Position numbers and translations under genes: made by a program | IMG/VR virus record: IMGVR_UViG_3300042519_000444 | Location: 1-24,837 of that record | Length of the DNA stretch: 24,837 nucleotides | Direction: 5' to 3' (one strand) | Source of the DNA: a virus | Notes under the pieces: generated by a model | Databases searched by the model: none | Told to the model about the DNA's origin: nothing | The model's input: the letters and a program-made list of their open reading frames with translations, nothing else | Shown here: in pieces, positions 8,501 through 16,230 of the stretch | How the letters are laid out: each line of letters starts with the position of its first letter | Position numbering within the stretch: position 1 is the stretch's first letter

Positions 8501-11214
8501 TTTCCCTGTGAACCAGGCAAAGAATTAGTATTATTGATCTTGCGATAGGTATTAATTACCAGTCTTGCAGCAACTTTATCTTCTCTACTACCAATGTGTC
8601 CAACAATGTTGTCAACTTTACCAGAAATTACAGCAAGTGGGAATGAAACACTATCATTAGCCTGTAGTAACTCTTCGCTTAACTCTTTAGAACGTTGAGA
8701 AATTGCTTTATCTATAAACTCTTTGGTACGACGACTTGGTGCACCTATAGCAAGGGATACTTTTTTCTCGGATTGCAATAAGTTTTCATTAATGCGATTA
8801 AGTTTTATACTATTAACGCGTGCACCAGTACGTGTTTTTACGTTTGCTCCAATTCTAGATGGAGCGCGTAATGCTTCGCCAGCACTACCACGTATAATCA
8901 TGTCTGTCCACGAAAATCCATACTTTGAATTCATGTCCATCATGGATGCACCTACACGTAACCATCCTTCAAAGATATTACGTGTAGTATATTTAAGACT
9001 TAGTAATGTAGTTGGCTTCCAGACGAATGTTTGGTAAATATCCATTATATCGGTTAGTCTATCTTTACCAACTTTAAGTCTACCTTTAGTAATATCACCT
9101 GCGGTGGCAACAGTACCTTGAGTTGCTTCACGGAATTTTCTATCCTGAGCAATCATATTCTTTATTTGCTTTGGACTTAAATCATCAGCAACAATCTGTT
9201 GTAAGAAACCTTTAAATGCTAAATGGTTTTCTTGAACAATGTCAGATACTTCTTTCATGTTCAATGCAAAATGATTATTAGGCATTTGAGTAGCAAATGC
9301 TGGGTCATTCATTAGAGATGCACGTACTTCAGCAATATCTTTTTTACTTGCCTGTGCTAAACCACGTTTGTTTGCACGTACAAGTGCAAGTGAGTTAACT
9401 AATTTTTCAACTTCCGTCTGAGCAAGTACTGAACCAGAACGTGAATCAATCATGGTATAGTTCTTTTCGAGAACATCACGGATTAACTTAGTACGCTGTA
9501 CATTTGTTTCACGAACAATATGATTAGTAAACTCATCTAGTGCAGCGATCTGCTTTTTAGATAGTCTACCGTATTGTTGTGGAAATTGCTTCTTAACAAT
9601 TCCAGTTAAAGTATCACGCTGTAAGCGTTCAGCAAATCGGAATCGCTCATCAGCCGTTGTTAACTTACTGTAGTTTTCTGCATACTTGCGTGCGGTAGCA
9701 GGTGATATGTCACCATACTTAACTGATTGCTGTAAGCGTGAATTAACTTCTTTGTATGAGAACTTTGCTGGGATACCATCAATGATCATATTACCAGCAG
9801 GTACTTCGCGTAACTGTTGATTAGGACTTACCCAGTATGCAGCACGAACAAAACGTGGACCAGTTCCACCAACCATAGTAGATACTTGTTTAGCCATTGA
9901 TAGATCACTAATAGGATCTACCTCGCCCCAGAATCCTTTAGCATTTACTTCTGCCATGGATGTACGAATACGTTCTAATCTATTAAATTTAGACCATGTT
10001 GTATTAGCAGCACCAAGAAGAGTATCTGTACCAGTACCTTCTAGCGCCTTTACTGAGTTAGTTGGAAGTGCACCGACACGTTGTTCAAGATTCTTTCGTT
10101 CTTTGTTTACGTTCTTGTATTCGGTACTTAAACTTTTCTTTTGTTGCCTTAAGGTTTCAATTTGATTGATTAACTTTTTATTAGTTTCTTCAATTTGTTG
10201 AATCTTCTTTGCGGAAAGATTTAGACGTGAAGTATTTTGAAGTCTATTCTTTTCTTGTTTCATAGTAGAAATTTTTGATTCAATTGATTCTACACGCTGA
10301 GAATACTTATTGACTAATACTGATAATTCATCATTACGCGATACAAGTTTATTAAAAGTTACATTGTCTCCAACCATAACCTTAATTACGTTACCAACTT
10401 CGGCACGACCACCATATGCGTATGCAGAACGTAATGCTTGTGCTGCAACCTGTGGATTAGCGCTATCTGCAACTACACCATAACGAATGATACCTTGAAT
10501 ATCTTTTGAGTTCTCAACTGCATCAATAAGAGGTTTAACACCATTATCGATACCTTCAACAGCATCATTGATTTCTTTGGTGAATGTTTCAACACGTGTA
10601 CGTGATGTGATACGGCTAGCAAAACCTGTATTACGTGCAACTGGACGAGATAACGTGGCAACTTTAACACCAGTAGCAATTTTACCAAGGCGATAGAATG
10701 GATCGAATATAGTGCTAACGCTAGCATCAACTAGACCAGACCAGAACTGTGCGGAGCCAGAAGTAAAGTAACTCTCAACACTATTAGTATCTGCCCAGTC
10801 TACTTTATCAGTACCTTGAGTACCAGGAGTTAAGTCACCAACAAGTGCAACCATAGCACGACCAGGAGAAATAGAACGTCGCCATTCATTGCCTGGTTGA
10901 TTGCTATAGAAAGATCCAGAAGCACGTTTAGAGTCTTCTTTTGCTTTCTCGAACTGATCACCTAGAGATAGGTTCTTGTTTTGCTCACGGTAGTTACTAT
11001 TGGCAACAAGTAGTGCAGCAGTTAAAGGTGGAGCAATCTTCTCACGATACAGGTAGCCATATTTATCGGCTGCCTTACCAAGAGTGTCAATTGTTTTCTG
11101 TCCAGCCTCGGTTTCGTAAACTTCACCAAGTGCTTTTTTACCAAGTTCAATTGCATCTGCTTTGGTACGTTCAAACCAATTCTTGTCAGTTGGTTGTGGT
11201 GTAGTGTTCGACAC
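5569..11214 (-). CDS. Giant (1881 aa) virion-associated protein, predicted internal/ejection protein
   Basis: 1881 aa, by far the largest product here. Start is GTG, overlapping the preceding TAG as TAGTG. Residues about 57-72 (REKIAPPLTAALLVAN) are mildly hydrophobic; residues about 293-382 form a long Lys/Glu/Gln-rich coiled coil (ESKISTMKQEKNRLQN, NKKLINQIETLRQQKKSL); the rest is mostly helical. A later region contains LMRFVSPFYMAHQNSSRFWL, a motif style I associate with large phage internal proteins. I find no clear enzymatic signature. The gene lies between portal and scaffold, where a tape measure is not expected, and is followed by two helical proteins, so an ejection protein like T7 gp16 or a capsid-internal protein is the best guess. 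A giant polyvalent virion protein with hidden enzymatic domains is the alternative. Confidence 0.6.
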   Translation of the reverse strand: MSNTTPQPTDKNWFERTKADAIELGKKALGEVYETEAGQKTIDTLGKAADKYGYLYREKIAPPLTAALLVANSNYREQNKNLSLGDQFEKAKEDSKRASGSFYSNQPGNEWRRSISPGRAMVALVGDLTPGTQGTDKVDWADTNSVESYFTSGSAQFWSGLVDASVSTIFDPFYRLGKIATGVKVATLSRPVARNTGFASRITSRTRVETFTKEINDAVEGIDNGVKPLIDAVENSKDIQGIIRYGVVADSANPQVAAQALRSAYAYGGRAEVGNVIKVMVGDNVTFNKLVSRNDELSVLVNKYSQRVESIESKISTMKQEKNRLQNTSRLNLSAKKIQQIEETNKKLINQIETLRQQKKSLSTEYKNVNKERKNLEQRVGALPTNSVKALEGTGTDTLLGAANTTWSKFNRLERIRTSMAEVNAKGFWGEVDPISDLSMAKQVSTMVGGTGPRFVRAAYWVSPNQQLREVPAGNMIIDGIPAKFSYKEVNSRLQQSVKYGDISPATARKYAENYSKLTTADERFRFAERLQRDTLTGIVKKQFPQQYGRLSKKQIAALDEFTNHIVRETNVQRTKLIRDVLEKNYTMIDSRSGSVLAQTEVEKLVNSLALVRANKRGLAQASKKDIAEVRASLMNDPAFATQMPNNHFALNMKEVSDIVQENHLAFKGFLQQIVADDLSPKQIKNMIAQDRKFREATQGTVATAGDITKGRLKVGKDRLTDIMDIYQTFVWKPTTLLSLKYTTRNIFEGWLRVGASMMDMNSKYGFSWTDMIIRGSAGEALRAPSRIGANVKTRTGARVNSIKLNRINENLLQSEKKVSLAIGAPSRRTKEFIDKAISQRSKELSEELLQANDSVSFPLAVISGKVDNIVGHIGSREDKVAARLVINTYRKINNTNSLPGSQGNVVRSLLDGDFKEAYRISSTMGSKEASQALDHINNLYDELAQKLSAIDKKTLSPSLAGDIKDLQFFIARLDKHIDNAKLIFVDHDKVRGKFVAVQEKASAKARLQRSFEDKIEIADGVFIGQSLAGDASEMLRRATSSGSSSLRMLNDDNRVTGLHVFSSGNEVREIVIDEPLWVSAHSEYVNNIIMKDAVGSRIVVGLAEGKKPLAIKKEILTWLKSSDPQARSYVRDQKTNLSTNYKPNGQTISDLVDRQFVQIRAQYLPDVDEFGSPITVDIDGKAMSLTQAAAEGKVTAAVSANIPLNVRNPVMANSERVNAQAKIWRNVVSNIFKYVATLPEDHLVRHPFYNMVHDAEARRLSTVIRKQAKAQGKSESEANAMVAQYADKIKNTATTRAYKELMQRLYSIERYTDLGSLMRFVSPFYMAHQNSSRFWLNTVSQNPEIAALMVNAYNAPYRAGVVYDEDGNLVASGNPWSTKRDTIILGLGTEGVGGYIRKKTGKTELRVDPTAIDVITQGQFPILPTIGGPVAQTGLSYALVRSNPDEISMKLFGKNAEDIVNKYIMPYYEKTYGKTLPESAITNINPMNSWMISAMAAIRKGNSRLASDEANQRFNARYTAAQDMIVMNKMLNNQSIDDDAIKQEAAYLATNSLWVEAAASFFGPIVGFKLGDTESRNLETEFNKLRKDYKGDSDKAALELTARIEDRYNTPMAGTISKIFTTRSTDNRLGLLATPQTLKNLEQNIGLVEQIDYLFPDNPLLGELFSSGNPTEDYSQFVEDKMFSTTINGKPLRSKLDNVNERAKRQQYSMATELYYSNIEYIEKHAEDRGISKNSDTYKEQYKPWKDAVELEIEQKFPIWATRPDTFQTDKSTNNLAIVNRLLSDKKFMNTVGKNSDAIKGLQTYMEAREVFKDKLEQEAARTGVAGADTKQNRWILEWRDEVAKAIIDQYPAFGRMYDRYISNDVLEDIPSFTELDEGL

Positions 11215-11381
11215 TAATCTTCCCCAATCCTCTGACCCTTATTGATCATTAGTAACTCGTTTAAAAAATCATTACGATCGTCGTCACTTTCCCATTCAAC
11301 AGTTGCGAATGGAAATACTACGTCCGCATTTTGGGCACCAAACATATTAGTGAATGCTGCAATATTCTTTGCAAGATCCAT
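11214..11381 (-). CDS. Small acidic protein, unknown function
   Basis: 55 aa, MDLAKNIAAFTNMFGAQNAD onward, containing an acidic stretch (EWESDDDRNDF) and ending GQRIGED. The ribosome binding site is good (AAGGA, ATG at 11381), and the TAG stop overlaps the GTG start of the giant gene (TAGTG), which supports a real, coupled gene rather than leftover space. It fills the only gap between the 131-aa gene and the 1881-aa gene. The role is unknown; a small virion or chaperone component for the giant protein is a contextual guess. Confidence 0.6.
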   Translation of the reverse strand: MDLAKNIAAFTNMFGAQNADVVFPFATVEWESDDDRNDFLNELLMINKGQRIGED

Positions 11382-11384
11382 CTA

Positions 11385-11780
11385 TTATTCCTTCGTTGCT
11401 TCAGTCTTTACAAAATTAAGAAATACCTTGAATGCACTTGGTGCATCAGGTTGTGCTGCTAATGTATCCAATTGATCCATGTACTTAGCAATCATAGCAT
11501 AACGATTATTAACTGCAGGGGCTGGTGTGTAGCCAGGACCAACAGATAATCCATCAGTGATAGGCTGATCTGGGTATTGAGTTTCCTGTGTTAGAGGAAC
11601 AATACTTTGTGCAGAAGGTAATCTGTACATTTCTGGTGGAGTCTTTCTTGGCATAGGTGCACCAGATTTGATTTCGTTAATTTCTTTACGACTACCATAT
11701 GTACCATTTCCAGGAAGATCTGTACGTTTTGAAAGTTTACCTGGACCAGATACCTTTGGACTTTGTTGCATACGTGGCAT
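11385..11780 (-). CDS. Pro-rich hypothetical virion-region protein
   Basis: 131 aa. The N-terminal two thirds are basic and rich in Pro, Gly and Ser (SGPGKLSKRTDLPGNGTYGS, GAPMPRKTPPEM) and look disordered. The last ~45 residues (RYAMIAKYMDQLDTLAAQPD onward) look helical. Its ATG overlaps the portal gene's TAA (TAATG). No family recognised. Proteins of this type next to portals can be head-completion or internal virion proteins, but this is inferred only. Confidence 0.55.
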   Translation of the reverse strand: MPRMQQSPKVSGPGKLSKRTDLPGNGTYGSRKEINEIKSGAPMPRKTPPEMYRLPSAQSIVPLTQETQYPDQPITDGLSVGPGYTPAPAVNNRYAMIAKYMDQLDTLAAQPDAPSAFKVFLNFVKTEATKE

Positions 11781-13537
11781 TACATACCACCACCCATTTG
11801 TGCTAGGATAGCATTAATGTCCATTGGTGGTTGTTGCCCCTGAGGAGCCTGAGTCGGTTGTTCCTGTGGTGGAACTTCTTCCTGTGGTGGAATACCCAAC
11901 TCAGGCATTCCCATTGCTTCTTCTGGTTGTTCAGTTTCGGCTGGTTCCTCAGGTTCTGGCTTTTCAAAGACTTGCATTACTGCTTCTTCAATTGAAGTAC
12001 CTTTACGTCGAGCATCAATTACCTTAGCAATCTTCTCAACGATATCGGAAGGATCTTGTCCTTGCGTAGCCATTTGTGGAATAGCACCTGATAGTGCTGC
12101 AAGAGATGCTGATAGTGAGTCACGCATCTTCTCTATATCAATGCGTTCTTGTTCACCTGAAACGTTCATGCTCCATGGTAACTCTCGCATGATGAAATCA
12201 CGGGATACTAGGTTAGCCTGTAAAGACTGCAGTGCAAAGATAAGTGCGCGAGATGGATCTAATCCAGCCATTAAGCCATAGCGTACCTGTACAGTATGGT
12301 CGCCTTTAATGTCTTTTTCTGAATCATATTCAAATTCGTAAGGAGCACCATTGAATGTACCGCGTTGCTTCTTCTTACCTGGGAATAACTTCTCATCCAT
12401 TTCAAAACATATGGAAGCAACTTGTTCAAGTGATTCAGCAAGGATTGTTTGCATAGCCTTAATCTGGCTATCAAAGCCACCCATAAGAGCCTGTACACCA
12501 GAGCCAGTAATAATACTAGCATCCATCTGACCGGAGCGACCTTCAGGGTAACGTGAACCCATTCGCATTTCATTCTCAAGAATCTGTTGTTCAGTAAAAG
12601 CACCAGTAGGTAGTTCAAGACCTACGCGACGTACACCAGCAGGATTGCTTGTACGTATGATAGCATCTGGACCAAAGGCAAATTCATTAATATCTTGAGG
12701 AACAACAATAGGAGCCTGTACTGACTTCTCTGCTGCTTCCATGGCAAGTAAAGAGAAACGTGCTCGTGCGATTTGAACCCACAACACATCGTCAAATTGT
12801 CCACGTGGATCGTCTAGGTCAATACCTGGACGTTTAGGAACAACAACGGAAAGTCTTCCAATTGGATTCTTCGACTTACGGAGCACAAGATTATCACGTT
12901 GCGGAAGGTAAAGAACAATCTGATCTTTATCTTCGTAGCGCACTAACTGTAGTTCACTATTCATATCTGTATTGCGACGACCTAATGCTCCGACAATACG
13001 TCCCTCATATTCTGGGAAGTCGATGCATAGTTCTCTTACAGATTTCATGTATACTTTGGAGTATGAAACACATCTACCGTAGCGGTCGTATTCAGGGTAA
13101 GCCCCCATTGGATTTTCTACACGGATACGTGGCATACGAGCCTCAAAATCAGGCTCAACTACAATAGGTAAGAATGCATAAGTAAATATCCAGTCTGCAC
13201 CTGTATACATCTGGGTCTGTAACCCAGAATATTGTACGTAATTGTTTACAATCATACTACGTTTGTCTGCTGCTTTACGAGCATTATCACTGGTAGCATT
13301 ACTTGTAGCGCAGTTAAATGATGGCAAAGGAGCCAACACTTCTGCTAAGTCTCTTGCAACAACGTCAACGAAGTTGGCAATCATTGGTTTAGAGATTCCT
13401 TCAGGGAACATCTCTGGGTATACTGACTCCATGTTACCACGACGAACGGCAGTTATGTCGCGCATTCTCTGGTCGCGTCCGGCATAGCGGTTACTTAAGG
13501 CAAGAACCTTGTCCGCAATTTGGTCAATACTAAGCAT
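11780..13537 (-). CDS. Portal protein
   Basis: 585 aa. It lies directly downstream of the large terminase, the usual place, and has portal-like features: an N-terminal helical region, IANFVDVVARDLAEVLAPLP, a mid-region PMGAYPEYDRYGRCVSYSKV, then the long wing/stem helices (EQQILENEMRMGSRYPEGRS and QIKAMQTILAESLEQVASIC). Portals form the dodecameric ring through which DNA is packaged and ejected. The last ~75 residues are very Pro/Glu/Gln-rich (KPEPEEPAETEQPEE, PPQEEVPPQEQPTQAPQGQQ) and probably disordered. The ribosome binding site is AAGGT about 9 nt before the ATG; the gap to the terminase stop is 9 nt. Confidence 0.85.
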   Translation of the reverse strand: MLSIDQIADKVLALSNRYAGRDQRMRDITAVRRGNMESVYPEMFPEGISKPMIANFVDVVARDLAEVLAPLPSFNCATSNATSDNARKAADKRSMIVNNYVQYSGLQTQMYTGADWIFTYAFLPIVVEPDFEARMPRIRVENPMGAYPEYDRYGRCVSYSKVYMKSVRELCIDFPEYEGRIVGALGRRNTDMNSELQLVRYEDKDQIVLYLPQRDNLVLRKSKNPIGRLSVVVPKRPGIDLDDPRGQFDDVLWVQIARARFSLLAMEAAEKSVQAPIVVPQDINEFAFGPDAIIRTSNPAGVRRVGLELPTGAFTEQQILENEMRMGSRYPEGRSGQMDASIITGSGVQALMGGFDSQIKAMQTILAESLEQVASICFEMDEKLFPGKKKQRGTFNGAPYEFEYDSEKDIKGDHTVQVRYGLMAGLDPSRALIFALQSLQANLVSRDFIMRELPWSMNVSGEQERIDIEKMRDSLSASLAALSGAIPQMATQGQDPSDIVEKIAKVIDARRKGTSIEEAVMQVFEKPEPEEPAETEQPEEAMGMPELGIPPQEEVPPQEQPTQAPQGQQPPMDINAILAQMGGGM

Positions 13538-13546
13538 TAATATACC

Positions 13547-15442
13547 TTAAAGATAAATCATGTGCTGCTCATAGGCAGCCTCGTCTAGGTCAACAACATA
13601 TTGTTGCATCTGGTTTTTACGTGTAGCGAATCGATTGTTCATGTGAGACGTACGATTCGTTCCTTGCAAGATTAACTCTTTGGCGCGGATTTCACAGAAC
13701 CACAGAGCCATTACACAGTCTGTTGGATTCTTAGTATCTGGCTTCCAAGTAATCAGTTGGTTAACAAGAGCCTTTATATGCTCATTGTTTACATCAGGCA
13801 AACCAATCATATTGTTATTCTGATGCTTGCCCTCTCGCATGGTCCCAAATAGGGACGACATGCCAGCGACACCAAAACTAGTGTCCCATTTATTTTTGCC
13901 TGTAAAATGTTCTTTCATTTGACAGCCGTGGTTTGTCATCCAAACCCGTAAATCCTCGTCAAGAGCATAAGCCTTTTGGTGTGCGTTGATCTCTACACGT
14001 AACTCTATGGGTCTGTATTTGATTACCCACTCTTCCATCAATGCTCGGATCTTCTGTGGAGTAGGCTGGTCCATATTGTAAACATCTAGAACTAGACGTT
14101 GACCACTGTGGCGCTCTACAGCATAAGCAACCATCGCTGCCTTGCCTGACATGGCTGGGTCGAATCCTAAGATCGTTACCCATTGTCCCTCTTGAGGATG
14201 TCCAGGTGCTCCCATTTTAAGAACACCAGGTTTACGCATGCGGTTGATAGATGAGTTAACAAGCGGTAAGGGGAATATAGAATCCTCTTCAACATCTTGC
14301 TGTTGATAAACAAGTGCCCAGGTAGCAGGATTAACTTCGCCGCGACGGGCATATAGGCGTTTACCATCCCACTTAGGGTAGTGACCATTCTCATCACTAA
14401 TAAGTAAATCTGAATCATCGTCGTTGCCTTCTTGTGCGCCGTCCCATGGACGATCAGACTTGGGCCATAATGTAAGCCAGTCCTTTGGTTTGTCAGCAAC
14501 TTCAAGAACTGCTGGCATAGCCAGATAGGTAAATGGGGATTTACCACCAGACCAGTGATCTGGATTTCTAATCTCTTTATATAAGTCAATTGACGATACG
14601 CGCGTACCAGCAATGACTAGAGTACCTGTGGCACCCACACGGGTGATAACCATCTTCTGCAACCAGTTAAGTTGCTTTTCCCACTCGTGGGCGTTAGTGG
14701 TAGTAACCACGTCGTCCAGGATAATCAAGTCTGCACGGGTACCATAGATTTGCTGACCCATACCAATAGCCTGAACAGTTGGGTCCTTCTCGCCGGACGA
14801 GCGTTCTAGGTAGATGCGGTCAGCAGTCCATTGGTCGGCTGTGGCTTTATAGCCTCCAGCAGGTCCATACACGCCTTGCATCTTAGCCCAGTCGGGTTCG
14901 GTGAGGCGTTGCTTGATTGAGTAAAGGAATTCTTTTGCACGGGTCTGAGTCTGAGATACGATAACGATACGAATGTTTGGATCCATAGCGATACGGTAGG
15001 TCGCGTAGCCCACAGTCATAACAGTAGACTTGGCGTGCTCTGGGGGAACGTTGATTAGAAGACGACGGCGGTTGCCAGGCTCGAAGGTCATGGCAGGGTG
15101 TAGCCAGGAAGGTTCGCGTCCCTCTAGTACGTCAATCCAAGATTGGTGGTGAGGGAATATCTCTGAGTTAAGAAACTCTCGGGAGAAGGTGGCGTAGTCT
15201 AGATTCTCTTTACCGCCAGCCAGGGTCTCGCCCATCAGTTTGATTTGCTGGTTGCGGGCTTCTTCTAAACGGAAAGCAAAGTCGCCGTCTCGGAGCCAGG
15301 TTTTAAGAGAGCCAGGCTTACGACCAACGATGGCTAGGGCAGCATGTTCGTCCACGCCGCGCGCCACCTGAGACAGGAATTCTGCCTGGTCCTTAATCTG
15401 CTTCTTAATTAGGTGATGATCTTCACCCTTATGTGCTCCCAC
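13547..15442 (-). CDS. terL: Terminase large subunit
   Basis: 631 aa, GTG start preceded by GAGGA. The N-terminal ~60 residues include a helix-turn-helix-like stretch (EHAALAIVGRKPGSLKTWLR), perhaps DNA recognition. The packaging ATPase follows: Walker A-type NVPPEHAKST (131-140, Lys138, with Ala where Gly is usual), Walker B LIILDDVV (239-246), and coupling-motif candidate VIAGTRVSS (276-284). The RNase H-like nuclease has ILGFDPAMSG (Asp428), RVEINAHQKA (Glu484) and TDCVMALWFCE (Asp575) as likely metal ligands. It cuts and pumps DNA into the procapsid with the portal encoded next. No separate small terminase is visible; it may lie outside the window, or the N-terminal segment may serve. Confidence 0.92.
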   Translation of the reverse strand: MGAHKGEDHHLIKKQIKDQAEFLSQVARGVDEHAALAIVGRKPGSLKTWLRDGDFAFRLEEARNQQIKLMGETLAGGKENLDYATFSREFLNSEIFPHHQSWIDVLEGREPSWLHPAMTFEPGNRRRLLINVPPEHAKSTVMTVGYATYRIAMDPNIRIVIVSQTQTRAKEFLYSIKQRLTEPDWAKMQGVYGPAGGYKATADQWTADRIYLERSSGEKDPTVQAIGMGQQIYGTRADLIILDDVVTTTNAHEWEKQLNWLQKMVITRVGATGTLVIAGTRVSSIDLYKEIRNPDHWSGGKSPFTYLAMPAVLEVADKPKDWLTLWPKSDRPWDGAQEGNDDDSDLLISDENGHYPKWDGKRLYARRGEVNPATWALVYQQQDVEEDSIFPLPLVNSSINRMRKPGVLKMGAPGHPQEGQWVTILGFDPAMSGKAAMVAYAVERHSGQRLVLDVYNMDQPTPQKIRALMEEWVIKYRPIELRVEINAHQKAYALDEDLRVWMTNHGCQMKEHFTGKNKWDTSFGVAGMSSLFGTMREGKHQNNNMIGLPDVNNEHIKALVNQLITWKPDTKNPTDCVMALWFCEIRAKELILQGTNRTSHMNNRFATRKNQMQQYVVDLDEAAYEQHMIYL

Positions 15443-15486
15443 AATACGTCCTCAATATAAACATCAAATAACAACCATATATATAA

Positions 15487-15539
15487 GCGACCCACAAGGG
15501 GTCGCGTTATGTTATATTCTACGCTGCACAAGGCAGCGT
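15487..15539. repeat. Two tandem hairpins with identical ACAAG loop
   Basis: Hairpin 1 is GCGACCC-ACAAG-GGGTCGC (15487-15505). Hairpin 2 is ACGCTGC-ACAAG-GCAGCGT (15521-15539). Both have 7-bp perfect stems of different sequence around the same 5-nt loop, and each borders a TATATATA tract. They lie 45 to 97 bp upstream of the terminase start, probably in the late leader. Confidence 0.7.
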
Positions 15540-15582
15540 TATATATATAAAACCCTACATATATACTAACCCCATTAAAAGG

Positions 15583-15604
15583 GTCCCCGTAACGCATTGG
15601 GGAC
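15583..15604. repeat. 6-bp inverted repeat, possible terminator
   Basis: GTCCCC and GGGGAC flank a 10-nt loop. ATTTTTA follows 6 nt downstream on the plus strand, so it could act as a weak intrinsic terminator in that direction. Confidence 0.35.
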
Positions 15605-15615
15605 GAACTATTTTT

Positions 15616-15633
15616 ATGTGACTTACGTCACAT
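15616..15633. promoter_or_regulatory. CRP/FNR-family consensus operator
   Basis: ATGTGACTTACGTCACAT is an 18-bp inverted repeat that matches the CRP-family consensus TGTGA-N6-TCACA exactly. CRP/GlxR-type regulators of Actinobacteria use this consensus. Its centre is about 180 bp upstream of the terminase start, so it could place the late promoter under a host cAMP-type regulator. Binding is inferred. Confidence 0.5.
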
Positions 15634-15760
15634 GGCAATAACTCAATGGTACCAAGGGGTTCCGAAATACAGCACGAAAAATTATATGAGAGTAATATAT
15701 ATATAATCTCACCTGCTTTAATAACCGTAGGTCTGTTTTTGTTCTCGGTGTCTGTCCATA

Positions 15761-15808
15761 GTTGCCTTCAGGCAACAAATACCCTGCACCTAGTCACCGA
15801 TAGGTGAC
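15761..15808. repeat. Two adjacent 6-bp hairpins with tetraloops
   Basis: GTTGCC-TTCA-GGCAAC (15761-15776) and GTCACC-GATA-GGTGAC (15793-15808) are perfect inverted repeats 16 bp apart. Both fall in the non-coding control region; neither has a T-run. Their role is unknown. Confidence 0.5.
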
Positions 15809-15855
15809 CCATGTTTAATAAGTTTCTATTTATTTAATAAATAACTTTTATTTGT
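15809..15855. other. AT-rich stretch, candidate unwinding element
   Basis: About 47 bp nearly devoid of G and C, including the inverted repeat TTATTTA-A-TAAATAA. Flanked by palindromes in the divergent control region, it would suit a DNA unwinding element, but no recognised initiator boxes accompany it. Confidence 0.3.
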
Positions 15856-15983
15856 GGTGATCACAGTCCACTCGCACCTATTCGGCGCACCTGTAAAACC
15901 TTTAACCCTTATTCCAATGGGTAATTAGTGAATGCCTTTTAAAAGCGATTCAAGCCCTATTTCAGACACTTACCCATCAAGTT

Positions 15984-15997
15984 GGTACTCGAGTACC
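15984..15997. promoter_or_regulatory. Perfect 14-bp palindrome, candidate operator
   Basis: GGTACTCGAGTACC is self-complementary over all 14 bases. The core CTCGAG recurs at 16130-16135 and inside the hairpin at 16197-16202, giving three copies in about 215 bp. It may be a dimeric regulator site. Confidence 0.4.
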
Positions 15998-16025
15998 CTT
16001 CAGCCGTAAACGGCGCTTTATGTTC

Positions 16026-16055
16026 ACTTTAACTAAAGTGCGCTTTAACTAAAGG
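16026..16055. repeat. Paired palindromic repeat, copy A
   Basis: Two 14-bp units, ACTTTAACTAAAGT (16026-16039) and GCTTTAACTAAAGG (16042-16055), with a 16-bp period. Each is an imperfect palindrome with 6-bp (5-bp in the second) arms. It lies 175 bp upstream of the first early gene. The same pair recurs at 16808, 17147 and 17891. Candidate operators for a shared early-gene regulator. Confidence 0.8.
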
Positions 16056-16175
16056 GAATTTGCCAGACACGCGACACGCCCAAATTCAATAACTCGATGG
16101 ATTTTGCGTTTAGCCCGTAATCCCTTATGCTCGAGTCATAACTGAATAGCGGAATTGCTTAGGTCGCTTTTGTGG

Positions 16176-16210
16176 CTAACTAATTCGAGCAAATTGCTCG
16201 AGTTGGTTAG
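16176..16210 (+). promoter_or_regulatory. Long leader hairpin just before the first early gene
   Basis: Arms 16176-16192 and 16194-16210 pair over 17 positions around a central A, with 15 Watson-Crick pairs and two G-T (G-U in RNA) pairs. The ribosome binding site AAAGGA begins 6 nt later. It may stabilise the message 5' end, control ribosome access, or act as a DNA operator. Confidence 0.6.
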
Positions 16211-16230
16211 TCATGAAAGGACTAGAAAAA

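Larger units (their letters stand above)
15443..16230. promoter_or_regulatory. Divergent control region between late and early genes
   Basis: No credible gene in about 790 bp. It separates minus-strand virion genes from plus-strand early genes, so at least two divergent promoters should lie here. It contains many short perfect inverted repeats, AT-rich tracts (TATATATA several times), and the first copy of the paired early-region repeat. A promoter-like pair for the first early gene is TTGCGT (about 16103-16108), 16 nt, TATGCT (about 16125-16130). An origin of replication or packaging site is possible but not shown by sequence alone. Confidence 0.6.

Noticed and set aside
15409-15597. Minus-strand 62-codon frame overlapping the terminase start
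   Set aside because: It reads through the hairpins, ends out of frame inside the terminase gene and has no sensible ribosome binding site; the composition looks non-coding.
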